Shown in pieces: positions 40,203 through 51,189 of a stretch of 64,000 bases of DNA. Source of the DNA: Xenorhabdus vietnamensis (GTDB lineage: Bacteria; Pseudomonadota; Gammaproteobacteria; Enterobacterales; Enterobacteriaceae); contig NZ_MUBJ01000010.1 in the NCBI RefSeq assembly GCF_002127535.1, forward strand, positions 62,001-126,000, in the 5' to 3' direction. Below the pieces are notes generated by a model. It was not told the DNA's origin. It made no database searches and saw only the letters and a list, made by a program, of their open reading frames with translations. How positions within the stretch are numbered: position 1 is the stretch's first letter; each line of letters begins with the position of its first letter. Made by a program: the position numbers and the translations under genes.

Positions 40203-41222
40203 TTATTCACATCTTAGCCACTTTTCACACAAACTATGTAATGCTTGATTTGCTTTTTGCCAACGTTCAGATTTCTGTAAGTCTTCCAAACTAAATTGCT
40301 TGCCTTGATGATATAATCGTTTGACTTTCGGTGAGTCAATCATCGGAAGGTTATCCAGCACACTGACTGCCCCTTCTCGGTTATTGCACACCAATATCAT
40401 GTCACAGCCTGCATCCAATGACGCCTTAGCCCTTTCTGCATAACTTCCCATCACGGCTGCACCTTCCATGGATAAATCATCGGAAAAAATGACGCCTTCA
40501 AATCCTAGCTGTTCACGAAGTACAAATTTCAACCAATATGGTGAGCCACTCGCAGGGCGGTGATCTATCTGAGGATAAATAACGTGAGCAGGCATAATAG
40601 CATCCAGCAATTTGCGTTGAATGAAATCACGGAAAATCACCATATCATGGCAACTAATTGCATCCATTGAGCGATTATCCCTTGGCGTTTCTTTATGGGA
40701 GTCAGCTGTCACAGCCCCATGTCCCGGAAAATGTTTCCCCGTCGATTTCATTCCTGCAGAATGCATACCTTTGATAAATTTCTCTGCCATTACCATTGCT
40801 GGCTCAGGCTCTTCGTGAAATGAGCGTTCACCAATTGCTGTACACTTATGCCCCAAATCCAATACTGGTGCGAAACTGATATCAATATCCATTGCGATCA
40901 TTTCTGATGCCATCAACCAGCCAGATTCTTCTGCCAGATGTGCTCCCATAAGCATGTCATGTACACGAGCAAAAGATTGTGCTGCAGGCAGGCGTGTAAA
41001 ACCCTCATGAAAACGCTGAACACGCCCTCCTTCCTGATCAACCGCCACCACCAGACGGTGGTGGGAAGCTGTGCGAATTTGGCGAACCAACTCACGTAGT
41101 TGCTTTGTATCGTGGAAGTTGCGGGTAAACAAAATTAAACCGCCTACTAATGGATGCTGTAGAATTTCGCGTTCCTCGCTATCCAATTCATAGCCAACAA
41201 CATCTAACATTACTGGCCCCAT
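40203..41222 (-). CDS. nagZ: Beta-N-acetylhexosaminidase NagZ
   Basis: Cytoplasmic glycoside hydrolase family 3 enzyme removing GlcNAc from anhydro-muropeptides in wall recycling. The 339 residues include [14 protein letters not shown], the His-bearing loop [19 protein letters not shown] and the nucleophile region [11 protein letters not shown]. The frame is open to a GTG at 41234, but ATG 41222 gives the family start MGPVMLDV and has GTGAGG seven bases upstream. First-to-last order hinT, lpoB, thiK, nagZ is the E. coli one without ycfL. Confidence 0.96.
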   Translation of the reverse strand: MGPVMLDVVGYELDSEEREILQHPLVGGLILFTRNFHDTKQLRELVRQIRTASHHRLVVAVDQEGGRVQRFHEGFTRLPAAQSFARVHDMLMGAHLAEESGWLMASEMIAMDIDISFAPVLDLGHKCTAIGERSFHEEPEPAMVMAEKFIKGMHSAGMKSTGKHFPGHGAVTADSHKETPRDNRSMDAISCHDMVIFRDFIQRKLLDAIMPAHVIYPQIDHRPASGSPYWLKFVLREQLGFEGVIFSDDLSMEGAAVMGSYAERAKASLDAGCDMILVCNNREGAVSVLDNLPMIDSPKVKRLYHQGKQFSLEDLQKSERWQKANQALHSLCEKWLRCE

Positions 41223-41317
41223 AGCATTCCTCACTTCTCTTTATTATTGGTTACCATTTGTGATTAATTATCGTTAATTGAAAATTAGTTCCACCAACGC
41301 ACAGTGCCAGCTTAAAT

Positions 41318-42196
41318 TCATTGCGACAGTTTAAAAGCTTGGCGCAAAGGATGCGCCAGCAATAAAAATTGTTGTTCTTTGGTTTGCTGCCAGCGAATTT
41401 CATACCACATCAACATCATATAGTTGACCCACGATTCCCATCGCTTAATTTGTTGCTGCAATAATGAGATATCTGAATACCCTGATGCTTGGGTACAATA
41501 ATAATCCAAAAAAATTTGTTGCTGTATCTCATTCCATTGATTTCCTTTGAATAATACAGCTAATGAAAATCCGATATCGACATCCGCTGCATACTCCCAA
41601 TCAATCAATTTTAATCCTTCTTCGGTCATTAACAAATTATCAGAGTGAACATCCATATGAGCTGGAGCCATCTTTAAAACAGCGGGCATTCTGGTTGCCA
41701 TAAAAAATTTATGTAAGCGCAACCAGCGGGGAGATAAGCGTTTTCTGTCAATCTGCTGCCACTGGAATGCAATTTGTTTTTTTAATTGAAGCGGATAACC
41801 CACTAAAGAATGTCTATGAAGAATAGCAAGTGTGTGAGCCAATTGTTGCTGCAAAGCAGGCTGCCCCAACATATCAGCTTCTACTTGTGCTCCTGTGAGC
41901 CACTCAAGCAATAGCCAAGTTCCATGTGCAGCTACTACTTTAGGCACAATACCTGTGGAGGATAATCGACGTAAGATCTGTTTTTCTCGTTGACGATCCA
42001 CGCCAAGGATCCCACTCTGCAATGTTTGTATGCGTCCAACCATCTGACGCATACCATTCGTAATATAACCATTAGTAATGTAGTAACTTTCCTGCGTCAG
42101 CCCCGTTAATGGCCTAACTTCCCAAGATTCTGCCGGAATATCAGGCCATAACTGCCACAACATTCTTAACAAAGAGCGGACATTAGTTAACGTCAC
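41318..42196 (-). CDS. thiK: Thiamine kinase
   Basis: Phosphorylates salvaged thiamine to thiamine phosphate. The 292-residue protein has the aminoglycoside-phosphotransferase fold with catalytic loop AHMDVHSDNLL and LIDWEYAADVDIGFS. In the N-terminal nucleotide-binding hairpin YITNG occurs twice in tandem (YITNGYITNGMRQ), encoded by an imperfect 15-base duplication near 42055-42084. The gene overlaps lpoB by 14 bases. Sequence is otherwise typical though divergent from E. coli. Confidence 0.88.
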   Translation of the reverse strand: MTLTNVRSLLRMLWQLWPDIPAESWEVRPLTGLTQESYYITNGYITNGMRQMVGRIQTLQSGILGVDRQREKQILRRLSSTGIVPKVVAAHGTWLLLEWLTGAQVEADMLGQPALQQQLAHTLAILHRHSLVGYPLQLKKQIAFQWQQIDRKRLSPRWLRLHKFFMATRMPAVLKMAPAHMDVHSDNLLMTEEGLKLIDWEYAADVDIGFSLAVLFKGNQWNEIQQQIFLDYYCTQASGYSDISLLQQQIKRWESWVNYMMLMWYEIRWQQTKEQQFLLLAHPLRQAFKLSQ

Positions 42197-42752
42197 TACG
42201 ACCTGACCAAAGTATCTCGCCAGTTTTCACCAACATTAACTGCATTTCCAGATTACGCTGGCCGTGATTATTAGAGACAAAAGAATAGAGAATATAATCG
42301 GCATTTAAATAACGCGCCAATCCAACAGACTTACTGCGCAACCCCAAACTATCTTCCGATGATAACCCCAGAGCCTGTCTGGCTACATGGACTCGAGATT
42401 TCGGTACAATCTGAAAAATCTGTTTATTGCTGATTGCGTCCGTAATTGCATCTGTGGCTTGCAAAGTTCGCAATGAGCCATTAGTGTTGTTCTTAACAGA
42501 GTCAACAAGCAATACTTTCCCCAACTCTAAACCATTAGCACTAAGCATCTGATCGACTAATGGCTGAACAATATTATTCCAATTAAGAGACTGAATTTTA
42601 GGAGGTTGGGGAACCTTTTCTGATGGCTCTACCGGCGGCTCCGGTTTTTTCTCTGGCTCCGTCGGTGTAATAGGAGCAGGTTGCTGTGTTACTGGCATTA
42701 CACAGCTTGCCAGCAACACTGCTGATAACATAACAAAGAGAATTCTTTTCAT
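42183..42752 (-). CDS. lpoB: Penicillin-binding protein activator LpoB
   Basis: Outer-membrane lipoprotein that activates PBP1b in peptidoglycan synthesis. The 189 residues have lipobox LLASC (Cys17), a Pro/Glu-rich linker (about 22-55) that spans the periplasm, and a folded TolB-N-like domain (LVDQMLSANGL, KVLLVDSVKNNTNGSL, NADYILYSFVSNN). The linker appears short compared with E. coli LpoB. Overlaps thiK. Confidence 0.93.
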   Translation of the reverse strand: MKRILFVMLSAVLLASCVMPVTQQPAPITPTEPEKKPEPPVEPSEKVPQPPKIQSLNWNNIVQPLVDQMLSANGLELGKVLLVDSVKNNTNGSLRTLQATDAITDAISNKQIFQIVPKSRVHVARQALGLSSEDSLGLRSKSVGLARYLNADYILYSFVSNNHGQRNLEMQLMLVKTGEILWSGRSDVN

Positions 42753-42822
42753 TAATCTACCCTAGTTACATCGCTACCTTGTACCGATACTCATAAATTA
42801 AATTATTCGCCAATTTAATTTG

Positions 42823-43173
42823 TTATTTTGCTAATAGCGGCCCCAATGGACGACCACCAACCAAATGCATATGAATATGGAAAACTTCCTGTCCTGAATG
42901 ACGATTACAGTTCATGATCAGACGGTAACCATCTTCTGCAATTCCTTCCTCTTTTGCTATTTTCGCCGCTACTGTAAATAGGCGCCCCAAAGCTAGCTCA
43001 TGATCAGCAGTAACATCATTAACCGTTGGGATCAATATATTAGGAATGATCAGAATATGTGTTGGTGTCTGAGGGGAAATATCACGGAATGCTGTTACTA
43101 AATCATCCTGGTAAATAATATCCGCAGGAATTTCTCGGCGAATAATTTTACTGAAAATAGTTTCTTCTGCCAT
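42823..43173 (-). CDS. hinT: Purine nucleoside phosphoramidase HinT
   Basis: HIT-family hydrolase of AMP-lysine-type phosphoramidates. The 116 residues begin [16 protein letters not shown] and contain the histidine triad in [13 protein letters not shown]. The C-terminus ends PLGPLLAK, three residues shorter than E. coli. Upstream codons are open to 43233, but ATG 43173 has AAGGAGAAG in front and the family N-terminus. Confidence 0.95.
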   Translation of the reverse strand: MAEETIFSKIIRREIPADIIYQDDLVTAFRDISPQTPTHILIIPNILIPTVNDVTADHELALGRLFTVAAKIAKEEGIAEDGYRLIMNCNRHSGQEVFHIHMHLVGGRPLGPLLAK

Positions 43174-43290
43174 CTTACTTCTCCTTTTTATCATCACAGA
43201 TGAACAATTATTAAAGCCGGGTACAAAGTCCAAATGTTAAACCCTAAACCCGAATACTGATACCTAAAAACACAGCATGTCATAGCTAAT

Positions 43291-44076
43291 TTAGTTTTCT
43301 TTAATATCGATATGAAACAGTTCACAAAAATTTCTTGTTGTCACCGCAGCCAATTCATCAATACTGACCCCTTTTAATACTGCCATATATTCAGCAACAT
43401 CACGTACATAAGCAGGCTGATTCTGTTTGCCGCGGTGAGGGATTGGTGCCAGATAAGGTGAATCAGTTTCTACTAGAATACGATCAAGTGGCACAAATCT
43501 TGCCGCATCACGGATCTGCTCAGCATTACGGAAAGTAACAATGCCAGAAAAAGAGATATAAAAACCCAAATCCAACAAAGCCCTCGCTGTTTCTTTATCT
43601 TCCGTGAAGCAGTGCAACACACCACCACACTCTTGTACTTTTTCTTCCCGCAATACTATCAATGTATCATCCCTTGCTTCACGGGTATGCACAATCACTG
43701 GCTTATTTAATTCACGACCAATACGGATATGTTCACGAAATGAGGTTCTCTGGAGTTCGGCATTTTCTTTCTGATAATAATAATCCAGACCTGTTTCCCC
43801 CATTGCGATAACATCTTCATCCGCAGCCAATCGGGCAAGTTCTTCGAAATCATAACCTTCATCCAAATTCAATGGATGAATACCACAGGAATACGCCACG
43901 TTTTCGCGTTTACCAATCAAACCCTTCATTTGCTGGAAGCCCGGTAGCGTCGTTGCTACTGCCAACATATATTTCACATCCCGCTCTGCGGCTTTCGCCA
44001 CAACATCATCTACACTTTTGTGCAGCGTTTCATAATCAAGGCAATCGAGATGACAATGTGAATCAACTAAAAACAT
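43291..44076 (-). CDS. ycfH: TatD-family metal-dependent hydrolase YcfH
   Basis: A 261-residue TIM-barrel metallohydrolase. Metal ligands are visible in VDSHCHLD, MGETGLDYY, VIVHTREA, LHCFTE and VETDSPYLAP. TatD relatives have 3'-5' exonuclease or D-aminoacyl-tRNA-like activities; the role of YcfH is not settled. It follows holB with a 22-base gap, as in E. coli; ptsG, the next gene there, is missing. Confidence 0.94.
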   Translation of the reverse strand: MFLVDSHCHLDCLDYETLHKSVDDVVAKAAERDVKYMLAVATTLPGFQQMKGLIGKRENVAYSCGIHPLNLDEGYDFEELARLAADEDVIAMGETGLDYYYQKENAELQRTSFREHIRIGRELNKPVIVHTREARDDTLIVLREEKVQECGGVLHCFTEDKETARALLDLGFYISFSGIVTFRNAEQIRDAARFVPLDRILVETDSPYLAPIPHRGKQNQPAYVRDVAEYMAVLKGVSIDELAAVTTRNFCELFHIDIKEN

Positions 44077-44098
44077 AATATGCTCGTATCTAAATAAG

Positions 44099-45088
44099 TT
44101 ACTGCGCAGGACAAAACTGTCTTTCCCAATTGAGTAATTGTTCCGTTAGCAACAATTCCCGATTGACTCCCACAACAGATAATAATTGATGACGGCAATG
44201 TACCCAATCATCAACTGAATTTAATAGTGTTTCCACACTTTGAGAAGAAGCAAGATAATGAATCAGAGCCTGCTGATCTTGGTTAACACAATAATTCTGT
44301 GCCTGCTGCTGCCATTTTACTGCATCGGATAATAAGCTAATCAACCAATGCAAAGATTGCTGCATATCATCACGATTCAGCAATGGTAAAATCGACAGGG
44401 TATCACATTTATGCAGTGCCTGTTCAATCGCCTGACAAAGCGAATTTCTTTGTTGCCATTTTTCAGTCTGAAGCAGTTGCTGCGCTGCTAATGGCGCTCC
44501 TTCGGAAAGCTTTAATGCTGTTTGTATATCCAAAAAGGATATAGATGGAAGCTGATTTTGTAGCCAATAAAGCCCTATTGAGGATTCAGGTACTGGAATA
44601 AAATAGTAAAAACAACGGCTACGTAATGTTGCCAGCAAATTCACAGGATTCTGGCACTGCAATAAGAAATACGTGTCTTGGGGCGGCTCTTCCAATGTCT
44701 TCAGTAAAGCGTTCGAAGCAGCCTCCGTCAGGGATTCTGCAGATGGTATCCAAGCAATTTTAGCTCCTCCTTGCTGAGAATATTCATAGAGCTTCTCGCT
44801 GAGCTGGCGCACAGCATCAACTCCAATAATAGTTTTTCCTTTTTCAGGAGCAAGGGCATGCCAGTCAGAATGAGTTTCCGCCAACATTAAATGGCAGCCA
44901 TGGCATTTGCCACAGCTTTTAATACCCTGTTTATTCTGGCACATTAACCAGCGACTCAAGCCATACAACAATGCATCAGCCCCCGTTCCGGCATGAGCGT
45001 GAAGCAAAATAGCATGATGCCCGCGCCCCTGTTGATGGAATTCAACTAACTGACGGTATGCATGATTGAGCCACGGATACCAATTCAT
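44099..45088 (-). CDS. holB: DNA polymerase III delta' subunit
   Basis: Clamp-loader subunit that opens and loads the beta sliding clamp. The 329 residues show the AAA+ fold with a degenerate P-loop, the zinc site [21 protein letters not shown] and LRSRCFYY (sensor-1 region). ATG 45088 overlaps the tmk stop (ATGA) and gives the family start MNWYPWL; the open frame extends to 45115 within tmk. Confidence 0.93.
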   Translation of the reverse strand: MNWYPWLNHAYRQLVEFHQQGRGHHAILLHAHAGTGADALLYGLSRWLMCQNKQGIKSCGKCHGCHLMLAETHSDWHALAPEKGKTIIGVDAVRQLSEKLYEYSQQGGAKIAWIPSAESLTEAASNALLKTLEEPPQDTYFLLQCQNPVNLLATLRSRCFYYFIPVPESSIGLYWLQNQLPSISFLDIQTALKLSEGAPLAAQQLLQTEKWQQRNSLCQAIEQALHKCDTLSILPLLNRDDMQQSLHWLISLLSDAVKWQQQAQNYCVNQDQQALIHYLASSQSVETLLNSVDDWVHCRHQLLSVVGVNRELLLTEQLLNWERQFCPAQ

Positions 45089-45726
45089 GCCTGTATTTCC
45101 TGTTCTTTTAACCAATTAAGTAAGGTATTGCGGATATTTTCCTGTACTTTTTCCAGTGGCTGAGTTGCATCGATCGTTTTAATGCTATCATCTTTCGCCA
45201 CAAGCTCGAGATACCTTGTACGAGTACGATGGAAGAAATCTAAGGATTCTTTTTCAATGCGATCTAATTCACCACGCTCACAAGCACGTTGTAAGCCCAC
45301 TTCTGGTGGCAAATCAAGATAGAGAGTCAAATCTGGATGAAAATCACCCAATGCAGCTTCGCGTAATGACTCCATCAAGTGTTGATCAATCCCTCGTCCC
45401 CCACCTTGGTAAGCCTGAGAAGAAAGATCATGACGATCACCAACAACCCAAATTCCCTGCGATAAAGCTGGCTTGATAATATTTTCCACCAATTGAACTC
45501 TGGCAGCATATAACATCAATACTTCTGCTTTATCTGTCAGTGGTTCTCCTCCAATTCCTTGTTTAATCAGCTCACGCAACTTTTCTGCCAATGGTGTCCC
45601 ACCCGGTTCACGGGTAAGCGTCAAATCAGAAATGCCATGTTGCTTCAAGGCATTAACCACTGTCTGGATTGCTGTAGTTTTTCCCGCGCCCTCGAGACCT
45701 TCAATTACAATAAATTTACTGTTCAT
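45085..45726 (-). CDS. tmk: Thymidylate kinase
   Basis: Phosphorylates dTMP to dTDP. The 213 residues hold the P-loop [12 protein letters not shown], the DR(H/Y) motif [16 protein letters not shown] and the LID region. Start overlaps the mltG stop (ATGA) and the stop overlaps holB, so mltG-tmk-holB are translationally coupled. Confidence 0.96.
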   Translation of the reverse strand: MNSKFIVIEGLEGAGKTTAIQTVVNALKQHGISDLTLTREPGGTPLAEKLRELIKQGIGGEPLTDKAEVLMLYAARVQLVENIIKPALSQGIWVVGDRHDLSSQAYQGGGRGIDQHLMESLREAALGDFHPDLTLYLDLPPEVGLQRACERGELDRIEKESLDFFHRTRTRYLELVAKDDSIKTIDATQPLEKVQENIRNTLLNWLKEQEIQA

Positions 45727-46748
45727 TTATCCTGCTTTAATTTTTGGCGATAAAGACTGACTGCCTTATTATGCTCTACCAGATTGATGGTAAATGTGTG
45801 GCCACCATTGCCATTCGCAACAAAATATAAGTATTTTGTGACAGCAGGATGTGCCGCCGCCTTAATCGAAGCTAAACCTGGCATGGCGATGGGGGTTGGT
45901 GGCAACCCATCAATCATATAAGTATTGTATGGTGTAAGGGTGCTGAGATTGCTGCGGAAAATCGTGCCCGTATATTTATCCCCCAATCCATAAATAACTG
46001 TCGGATCAGTTTGTAATCTCATCTTTAACCGTAGACGATTCACGAATACAGAAGCAACTTTGGTACGCTCTGATTCAATTGCAGTCTCTTTTTCAATGAT
46101 AGAGGCCATGATCAACATTTCATAGGCGCTTTTATATGGTAGATTGTTTTCTCTGTTTTCCCACTCCAGCCCTACTGCCGTTTTCATTTTGTTATAGGCT
46201 CGTTTGAGTAATTCCACATCACTCGTGCCCGCTGTATACATATAGGTATCAGGGTAAAACCAACCTTCCAGCGATTCCGCTTCTTTCATACCCAAAGCAC
46301 CAAACAGTTCTTGCGGTGTTTTACGTTCTATTTCATGTTTTAAATATGGTGCGTTTTGCAAAATTTTTGACCAATCAGAAAGACGACTGCCTTCAATAAA
46401 GCGAATAGTAAATTGGGTTTCTTTACCGTCGGCAAATAGTTGCAAGACAGACCTTAAAGACATACCTTTTTGCAAACGGTAAGTTCCGGCCTTAAACTTT
46501 GCCAGCTCTGGCTTAAATCGAAATAACCATGGCAATAATTGATTATCTTTAATTAATTTATGCTGAATCAGTAAAGATTCCAGGCCTGTACGCCCAGTTC
46601 CTGCTGGCACAGTAAATATAATCTCTTGGCTGAGATTAATATCCTGATCAGCAAAGTTCTCTATTTTCTTCATGAAAAAAAAGAATACGATCGCAGCGAT
46701 CGCGATAATCAATCCGGGCAGAATGAAAATGCATTTTTTTAGTTTCAT
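45723..46748 (-). CDS. mltG: Endolytic murein transglycosylase MltG
   Basis: Inner-membrane lytic transglycosylase thought to end nascent glycan chains. The 341 residues have one N-terminal membrane helix ([20 protein letters not shown]), a LysM-like region (about 40-115) and the YceG domain with catalytic Glu in [15 protein letters not shown] and [18 protein letters not shown]. Follows pabC after 45 bases as in E. coli. Confidence 0.95.
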   Translation of the reverse strand: MKLKKCIFILPGLIIAIAAIVFFFFMKKIENFADQDINLSQEIIFTVPAGTGRTGLESLLIQHKLIKDNQLLPWLFRFKPELAKFKAGTYRLQKGMSLRSVLQLFADGKETQFTIRFIEGSRLSDWSKILQNAPYLKHEIERKTPQELFGALGMKEAESLEGWFYPDTYMYTAGTSDVELLKRAYNKMKTAVGLEWENRENNLPYKSAYEMLIMASIIEKETAIESERTKVASVFVNRLRLKMRLQTDPTVIYGLGDKYTGTIFRSNLSTLTPYNTYMIDGLPPTPIAMPGLASIKAAAHPAVTKYLYFVANGNGGHTFTINLVEHNKAVSLYRQKLKQDK

Positions 46749-46793
46749 TCGATAATCACTTTTGTTTATACATCAATGATGAGCACTAAATAG

Positions 46794-47627
46794 CTAAGAT
46801 TTTAAACACTCAGTTAATAAATACTCATGCAATTCTCTTGATTGATATTTCCACGCCGGTTGATTTTTATGCGCTTGAATCTGATCTACGGGAACAACTG
46901 GCATTAAGGAATTGCATATAATCACTTCATCTGCATGAGCCAAAGCTTCAGGATAACGCATGACACACAATAAGTTATAATCACTTTCTACCAACAATTC
47001 GATTATCTTTTGCCTCATCACTCCTTCCACACCACACTGGCTGAGATCCGGCGTATAAACATTTTTTCCTTTTCGCCAGAAAATATTGGCAGTACAACAC
47101 TCAACCAATAGGCCATCACTATCAAGTACCAGAGCTTCATCTGCTTTGGATTGTTCAATGAACCGTTTGATCAAGACTTGCTCCAAACGATTTAAGTGTT
47201 TTATGCCAGCTAAATAAGGATTAATTCCCATTGAAATGGGACTAAGAACCAATGAAACACCTTTCTGACGCTGAGTAATATATCGCTCAGGGTATGCACT
47301 CAAAGACAGGAGCTGGGTAGGCTCAATCGTGTCATCAAAACTATAGCCACGGCCTCCCGTACCTCTGGAAAGAATGACTTTCAAAACACCTGATTCACAT
47401 CCTCTTACGACCTGTTTAATATGACTCTCCAACTGAGACCAATCCAGTGCTGGCATAAATAATTTTTCAACGCCTTTTTGCAACCGTTTTATGTGTAAAG
47501 GTAGCAAGGCTGGTAATCCTTGCTCAACTCTGATTGTGGTAAAACAGCCATCACCAAATTGTACAGCGCGATCACTAACAGGTAAGTGATCACACTGATT
47601 ACCATTAATCCAATACGTCATTTTCAT
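46794..47627 (-). CDS. pabC: Aminodeoxychorismate lyase
   Basis: PLP enzyme producing p-aminobenzoate and pyruvate for folate synthesis. The 277 residues have VSDRAVQFGDGCFTT, PLP lysine region LAGIKHLNRLEQVL and EALVLDSDGLLVECCTANIFW, typical of fold-type IV. M1 or the nearby M3 (MTYWING) could be the start. Separated from fabF by a strong terminator, so it needs its own promoter within 47628-47742, which I cannot place. Confidence 0.93.
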   Translation of the reverse strand: MKMTYWINGNQCDHLPVSDRAVQFGDGCFTTIRVEQGLPALLPLHIKRLQKGVEKLFMPALDWSQLESHIKQVVRGCESGVLKVILSRGTGGRGYSFDDTIEPTQLLSLSAYPERYITQRQKGVSLVLSPISMGINPYLAGIKHLNRLEQVLIKRFIEQSKADEALVLDSDGLLVECCTANIFWRKGKNVYTPDLSQCGVEGVMRQKIIELLVESDYNLLCVMRYPEALAHADEVIICNSLMPVVPVDQIQAHKNQPAWKYQSRELHEYLLTECLKS

Positions 47628-47742
47628 TTCTTATTTTTGATAAAAAAGCGTGATAATCTCAGCTAATAAGGGGCGTTATAATAGTATAGGAGCCTCTACA
47701 GTGCAAAAAACCCCATACAAAAACAATTCATAAAAACAGGCA

Positions 47743-47768
47743 TAAAAAAACCTCAACGAATGTTGAGG
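47743..47768 (-). terminator. Rho-independent terminator of fabF
   Basis: CCTCAAC and GTTGAGG stem with a 4-base loop followed on the minus strand by TTTTTTTATG. Confidence 0.9.
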
Positions 47769-47791
47769 CTTTTCATAAACACAAAGTGATT

Positions 47792-49033
47792 TTAGATCTT
47801 GCGGAAAATCAATGAACCATTGGTGCCACCGAAACCAAAAGAGTTACACAATGCGTATTCCATTCCTTCAACTTTACGCGCTTCACCCGGAACTAGATCC
47901 AAGTGACAGTTCTCATCCTGATTATCCAGATTAATGGTTGGAGGAACAATCTGATCACGCAGAGAAAGAATAGTAAAAATAGATTCAACCGCTCCAGCAG
48001 CACCCAACAAGTGGCCTGTCATTGATTTGGTTGAACTCACCAATACTTTAGTGCCTTCACCAAAAACAGACTCCACCGCACGCGCTTCTGCAATATCACC
48101 AACTGATGTTGAAGTACCATGGGCATTGATGTAACCCACCTGCTCTGGTGAAACTCCCGCATCTTTCAGGGCATTTTGCATCGCTAAAGCAGCACCAGCC
48201 CCATCTTCGGGAGGTGATGTCATGTGGTAAGCATCACTACTCATGCCAAAGCCAACAACTTCAGCATAAATTTTTGCACCACGTTTTTTCGCATGTTCGT
48301 ATTCTTCAAGGACGACAACACCTGCGCCATCGCCCAGAACAAAACCATCACGATCTTTATCCCAAGGACGACTTGCGCCTTGAGGATCGTCATTACGGGT
48401 TGATAATGCACGTGCAGCACCAAATCCGGCAACACCGAACTCCGTGCTGGCTTTTTCTGCACCACCTGCCAGCATAATGTCAGCATCATTGTAAGCAATG
48501 ATACGAGCCGCATGGCCAATATTATGTACGCCAGAAGTGCAAGCTGTTGCAATGGAAATGCTCGGACCACGAAGACCGTACAGGATGCTCAAATGGCCTG
48601 CCACCATATTGATGATGGTCGAAGGTACAAAGAATGGGCTGACCTTGCGAGGCCCTGCCGATAACAATGTACTGTGATTTTCTTCAATCAGGCCCAAACC
48701 ACCAATACCAGAACCAATAGCAGCACCAAAGCGGCTAGCATTGGCTTCTGTTACTTCGATTCCTGCATCTTCAATAGCTTGTTTGCCCGCAGCAATACCA
48801 TACTGAATGAAGAGATCCATTTTCCGTGCTTCTTTGCGCGAAATATTGAAATCTTCATGATTAAAATTTTTCACCACACCTGCAAACTTAGTTGCATGGT
48901 TAGCGGTGTCAAAATGTTCGATAAGGCCGATACCACTCTGTCCTGCACAAACAGCGTTCCAAGAAGACTCTACTGTATTGCCGACAGGAGACAACATGCC
49001 TAGTCCGGTCACGACTACTCGACGCTTAGACAC
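47792..49033 (-). CDS. fabF: Beta-ketoacyl-ACP synthase II
   Basis: Condenses malonyl-ACP with acyl-ACP in fatty-acid elongation and controls temperature-dependent cis-vaccenate formation. The 413 residues keep the Cys-His-His triad: Cys165 in [11 protein letters not shown], His in [11 protein letters not shown] and His in [16 protein letters not shown]. Start is GTG 49033, set by GGAGG upstream and the family start [12 protein letters not shown]; the frame is open to 49075. Confidence 0.96.
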   Translation of the reverse strand: MSKRRVVVTGLGMLSPVGNTVESSWNAVCAGQSGIGLIEHFDTANHATKFAGVVKNFNHEDFNISRKEARKMDLFIQYGIAAGKQAIEDAGIEVTEANASRFGAAIGSGIGGLGLIEENHSTLLSAGPRKVSPFFVPSTIINMVAGHLSILYGLRGPSISIATACTSGVHNIGHAARIIAYNDADIMLAGGAEKASTEFGVAGFGAARALSTRNDDPQGASRPWDKDRDGFVLGDGAGVVVLEEYEHAKKRGAKIYAEVVGFGMSSDAYHMTSPPEDGAGAALAMQNALKDAGVSPEQVGYINAHGTSTSVGDIAEARAVESVFGEGTKVLVSSTKSMTGHLLGAAGAVESIFTILSLRDQIVPPTINLDNQDENCHLDLVPGEARKVEGMEYALCNSFGFGGTNGSLIFRKI

Positions 49034-49074
49034 GGTTATCCTCCAGGGAGGGAAAAAATTTAGGACGAAAAACA

Positions 49075-49096
49075 TAGGCGGTCGAACGACCGCCTA
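49075..49096 (-). terminator. Hairpin between acpP and fabF
   Basis: TAGGCGGTCG and CGACCGCCTA form a perfect 10-bp stem just after the acpP stop; the minus-strand flank is TGTTTTTCG. Probably a partial terminator or mRNA-stabilising element that lets acpP be made in excess over fabF. Confidence 0.65.
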
Positions 49097-49107
49097 GGTA
49101 TGTGTGC

Positions 49108-49344
49108 TTATTTACCTGCGTTCTCAACGTAGTCAATAGCAGCTTGAACTGTAGTGATTTTTTCAGCTTCTTCGTCTGGGATCTCGATATCGAACTCTTC
49201 TTCCAGAGCCATTACCAGTTCAACTGTGTCAAGAGAATCAGCGCCCAAGTCATCAACAAATGAAGCTGTGTTCACAACTTCTTCCTCTTTAACACCCAGT
49301 TGTTCAACGATGATTTTCTTAACGCGTTCGTCGATAGTGCTCAT
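49108..49344 (-). CDS. acpP: Acyl carrier protein
   Basis: A 78-residue acidic four-helix protein carrying the growing acyl chain on 4'-phosphopantetheine at Ser37 ([20 protein letters not shown]). Nearly identical to E. coli AcpP in the helix II recognition surface. Between fabG (151 bases upstream) and fabF. Confidence 0.98.
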   Translation of the reverse strand: MSTIDERVKKIIVEQLGVKEEEVVNTASFVDDLGADSLDTVELVMALEEEFDIEIPDEEAEKITTVQAAIDYVENAGK

Positions 49345-49495
49345 ACTATTAAATTTCCTATCAAAACTCGCTTCTGCGATGGTTTTCGTAGTTTATAAAA
49401 TACAGGAAAAGATGCAACCAAATCCCGGCTGGTCGAACCACAATCTGTCTTTTTTGTTCAAAAAATACATCAAAAACAGAGAGTTCGCTCATTTT

Positions 49496-50230
49496 TTAGA
49501 TCATGTACATGCCACCATTGACATGCAGTGTTTCACCCGTGATGTAAGCGGCCTCGTCAGAAGCAAGAAACGCTACAGCACTGGCAATTTCCTTTGCATC
49601 ACCGAGACGATTAGCAGGGATTCCAGCAGAAATACCTGCACGCTGCTCGTCTGTCAACGCTCTGGTCATATCAGTTTCAATAAAACCAGGTGCAACAACG
49701 TTAACAGTGATGCCACGAGAAGCGACTTCACGAGCCAGTGATTTACTAAAACCAATAACTCCTGCTTTCGCTGCCGTGTAATTCGCCTGCCCTGCATTTC
49801 CCATCGTTCCAACAACAGAGCCAATGGAAATAATACGCCCATAACGTTTTTTCATCATAGAGCGCATCACTGCTTTTGACAGACGAAAAATCGAAGAAAG
49901 ATTAGTGTCAATAATATCTTGCCACTCATCATCTTTCATGCGCATCAACAAGTTATCACGAGTGATGCCCGCATTATTAACTAAAATGTCTATTTCACCA
50001 AATTCAGCACGAATATTCGATAGTGCATTCTCAATGGATTCAGAATCTGTGACATTCAGTACAAAACCTTTGCCTTTATTACCAAGGAAGGCACTGATTG
50101 CTTCAGCTCCCTTTTCACTGGTTGCAGTGCCAACAACACATGCACCACGCTCAACCAATAATTCTGCAATCGCGCGACCTATGCCACGGCTAGCACCAGT
50201 GACCAGTGCAATTTTTCCATCAAAGCTCAT
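49496..50230 (-). CDS. fabG: 3-oxoacyl-ACP reductase
   Basis: NADPH-dependent ketoreductase of fatty-acid elongation. The 244 residues have the SDR glycine motif TGASRGIGRAIAE, NNAG, the Ser of IGSVVGTMG and YTAAKAG. ATG 50230 has GAGG upstream and the family start MSFDGKIALVTG; an upstream ATG at 50245 adds five residues. Eleven bases after fabD. Confidence 0.96.
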   Translation of the reverse strand: MSFDGKIALVTGASRGIGRAIAELLVERGACVVGTATSEKGAEAISAFLGNKGKGFVLNVTDSESIENALSNIRAEFGEIDILVNNAGITRDNLLMRMKDDEWQDIIDTNLSSIFRLSKAVMRSMMKKRYGRIISIGSVVGTMGNAGQANYTAAKAGVIGFSKSLAREVASRGITVNVVAPGFIETDMTRALTDEQRAGISAGIPANRLGDAKEIASAVAFLASDEAAYITGETLHVNGGMYMI

Positions 50231-50241
50231 GTTTTCCTCGG

Positions 50242-51171
50242 TCATTTATCCAGAGCAACTGTGAGTGATGATACATCATTTACTGCTACAGCACTTAAAG
50301 TATCAACAATACGTTTCGTTAACCCAGTGAGTACCTTACCTGGTCCGATCTCCAATAATTGTTCAACACCTTGCTCAGCAATATACTCAACTGATTCTGT
50401 CCAACGTACAGGATTATACAACTGACGAACCAAAGCGTCTCGAATGGCATCAGCAGATTTTTCTACTTTTACATCGGCATTATTCACGACAGGAAATTGT
50501 GGCTGGTTAAACACAACTTCTTGCAGTGCAACCGCCAGTTGCTCGGCTGCAGATTTCATAAGTGCGCAGTGCGAAGGCACACTAACAGATAACGGCAATG
50601 CACGTTTTGCGCCTGCTGCCTTACATGCCGCTCCCGCACGCTCTACAGCATCTTTTTCACCTGCGATAACAACCTGCCCAGGTGAATTGAAATTAACAGG
50701 TGAAACAACCTGACCTTGTGCTGATTCTTCACATGCCTTTACAATGGACTCATTATCTAAACCAATAATGGCATACATTGCCCCTTGCCCTTCTGGTACG
50801 GCTTCCTGCATCAATTTTCCACGTAATTCAACGAGTTTAATTGCTTGCTGGAATTCAATCACACCAGCACAGACCAGCGCAGAATATTCGCCAAGACTAT
50901 GACCGGCCATCATGGAAGGCACCTTACCGCCTTTTTCCTGCCATACTCGCCAAATCGCGACTGAAGCTGCCAGCAAAGCAGGTTGAGTTTTCCAAGTTTT
51001 GTTCAGTTCTTCTACGGGCCCTTGCTGAACTAATGTCCATAAATCATATCCCAAAACCACAGAAGCTTCTGCAAACGTTTGTTCAACCAGTGGATACTCT
51101 GAGGCTAAATCTGCCAACATTCCCAAAGATTGGGAACCTTGACCGGGAAACACCATTGCAAAATCAGACAT
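50242..51171 (-). CDS. fabD: Malonyl-CoA:ACP transacylase
   Basis: Transfers malonyl from CoA to ACP. The 309 residues include FPGQGSQSLGM, the nucleophile Ser92 in AGHSLGEYSALV, PSHCALM with the catalytic His and EIGPGKVLTGL. Part of the fabH-fabD-fabG run. Confidence 0.97.
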   Translation of the reverse strand: MSDFAMVFPGQGSQSLGMLADLASEYPLVEQTFAEASVVLGYDLWTLVQQGPVEELNKTWKTQPALLAASVAIWRVWQEKGGKVPSMMAGHSLGEYSALVCAGVIEFQQAIKLVELRGKLMQEAVPEGQGAMYAIIGLDNESIVKACEESAQGQVVSPVNFNSPGQVVIAGEKDAVERAGAACKAAGAKRALPLSVSVPSHCALMKSAAEQLAVALQEVVFNQPQFPVVNNADVKVEKSADAIRDALVRQLYNPVRWTESVEYIAEQGVEQLLEIGPGKVLTGLTKRIVDTLSAVAVNDVSSLTVALDK

Positions 51172-51189
51172 GTTTATTTTCCTGTTGAA

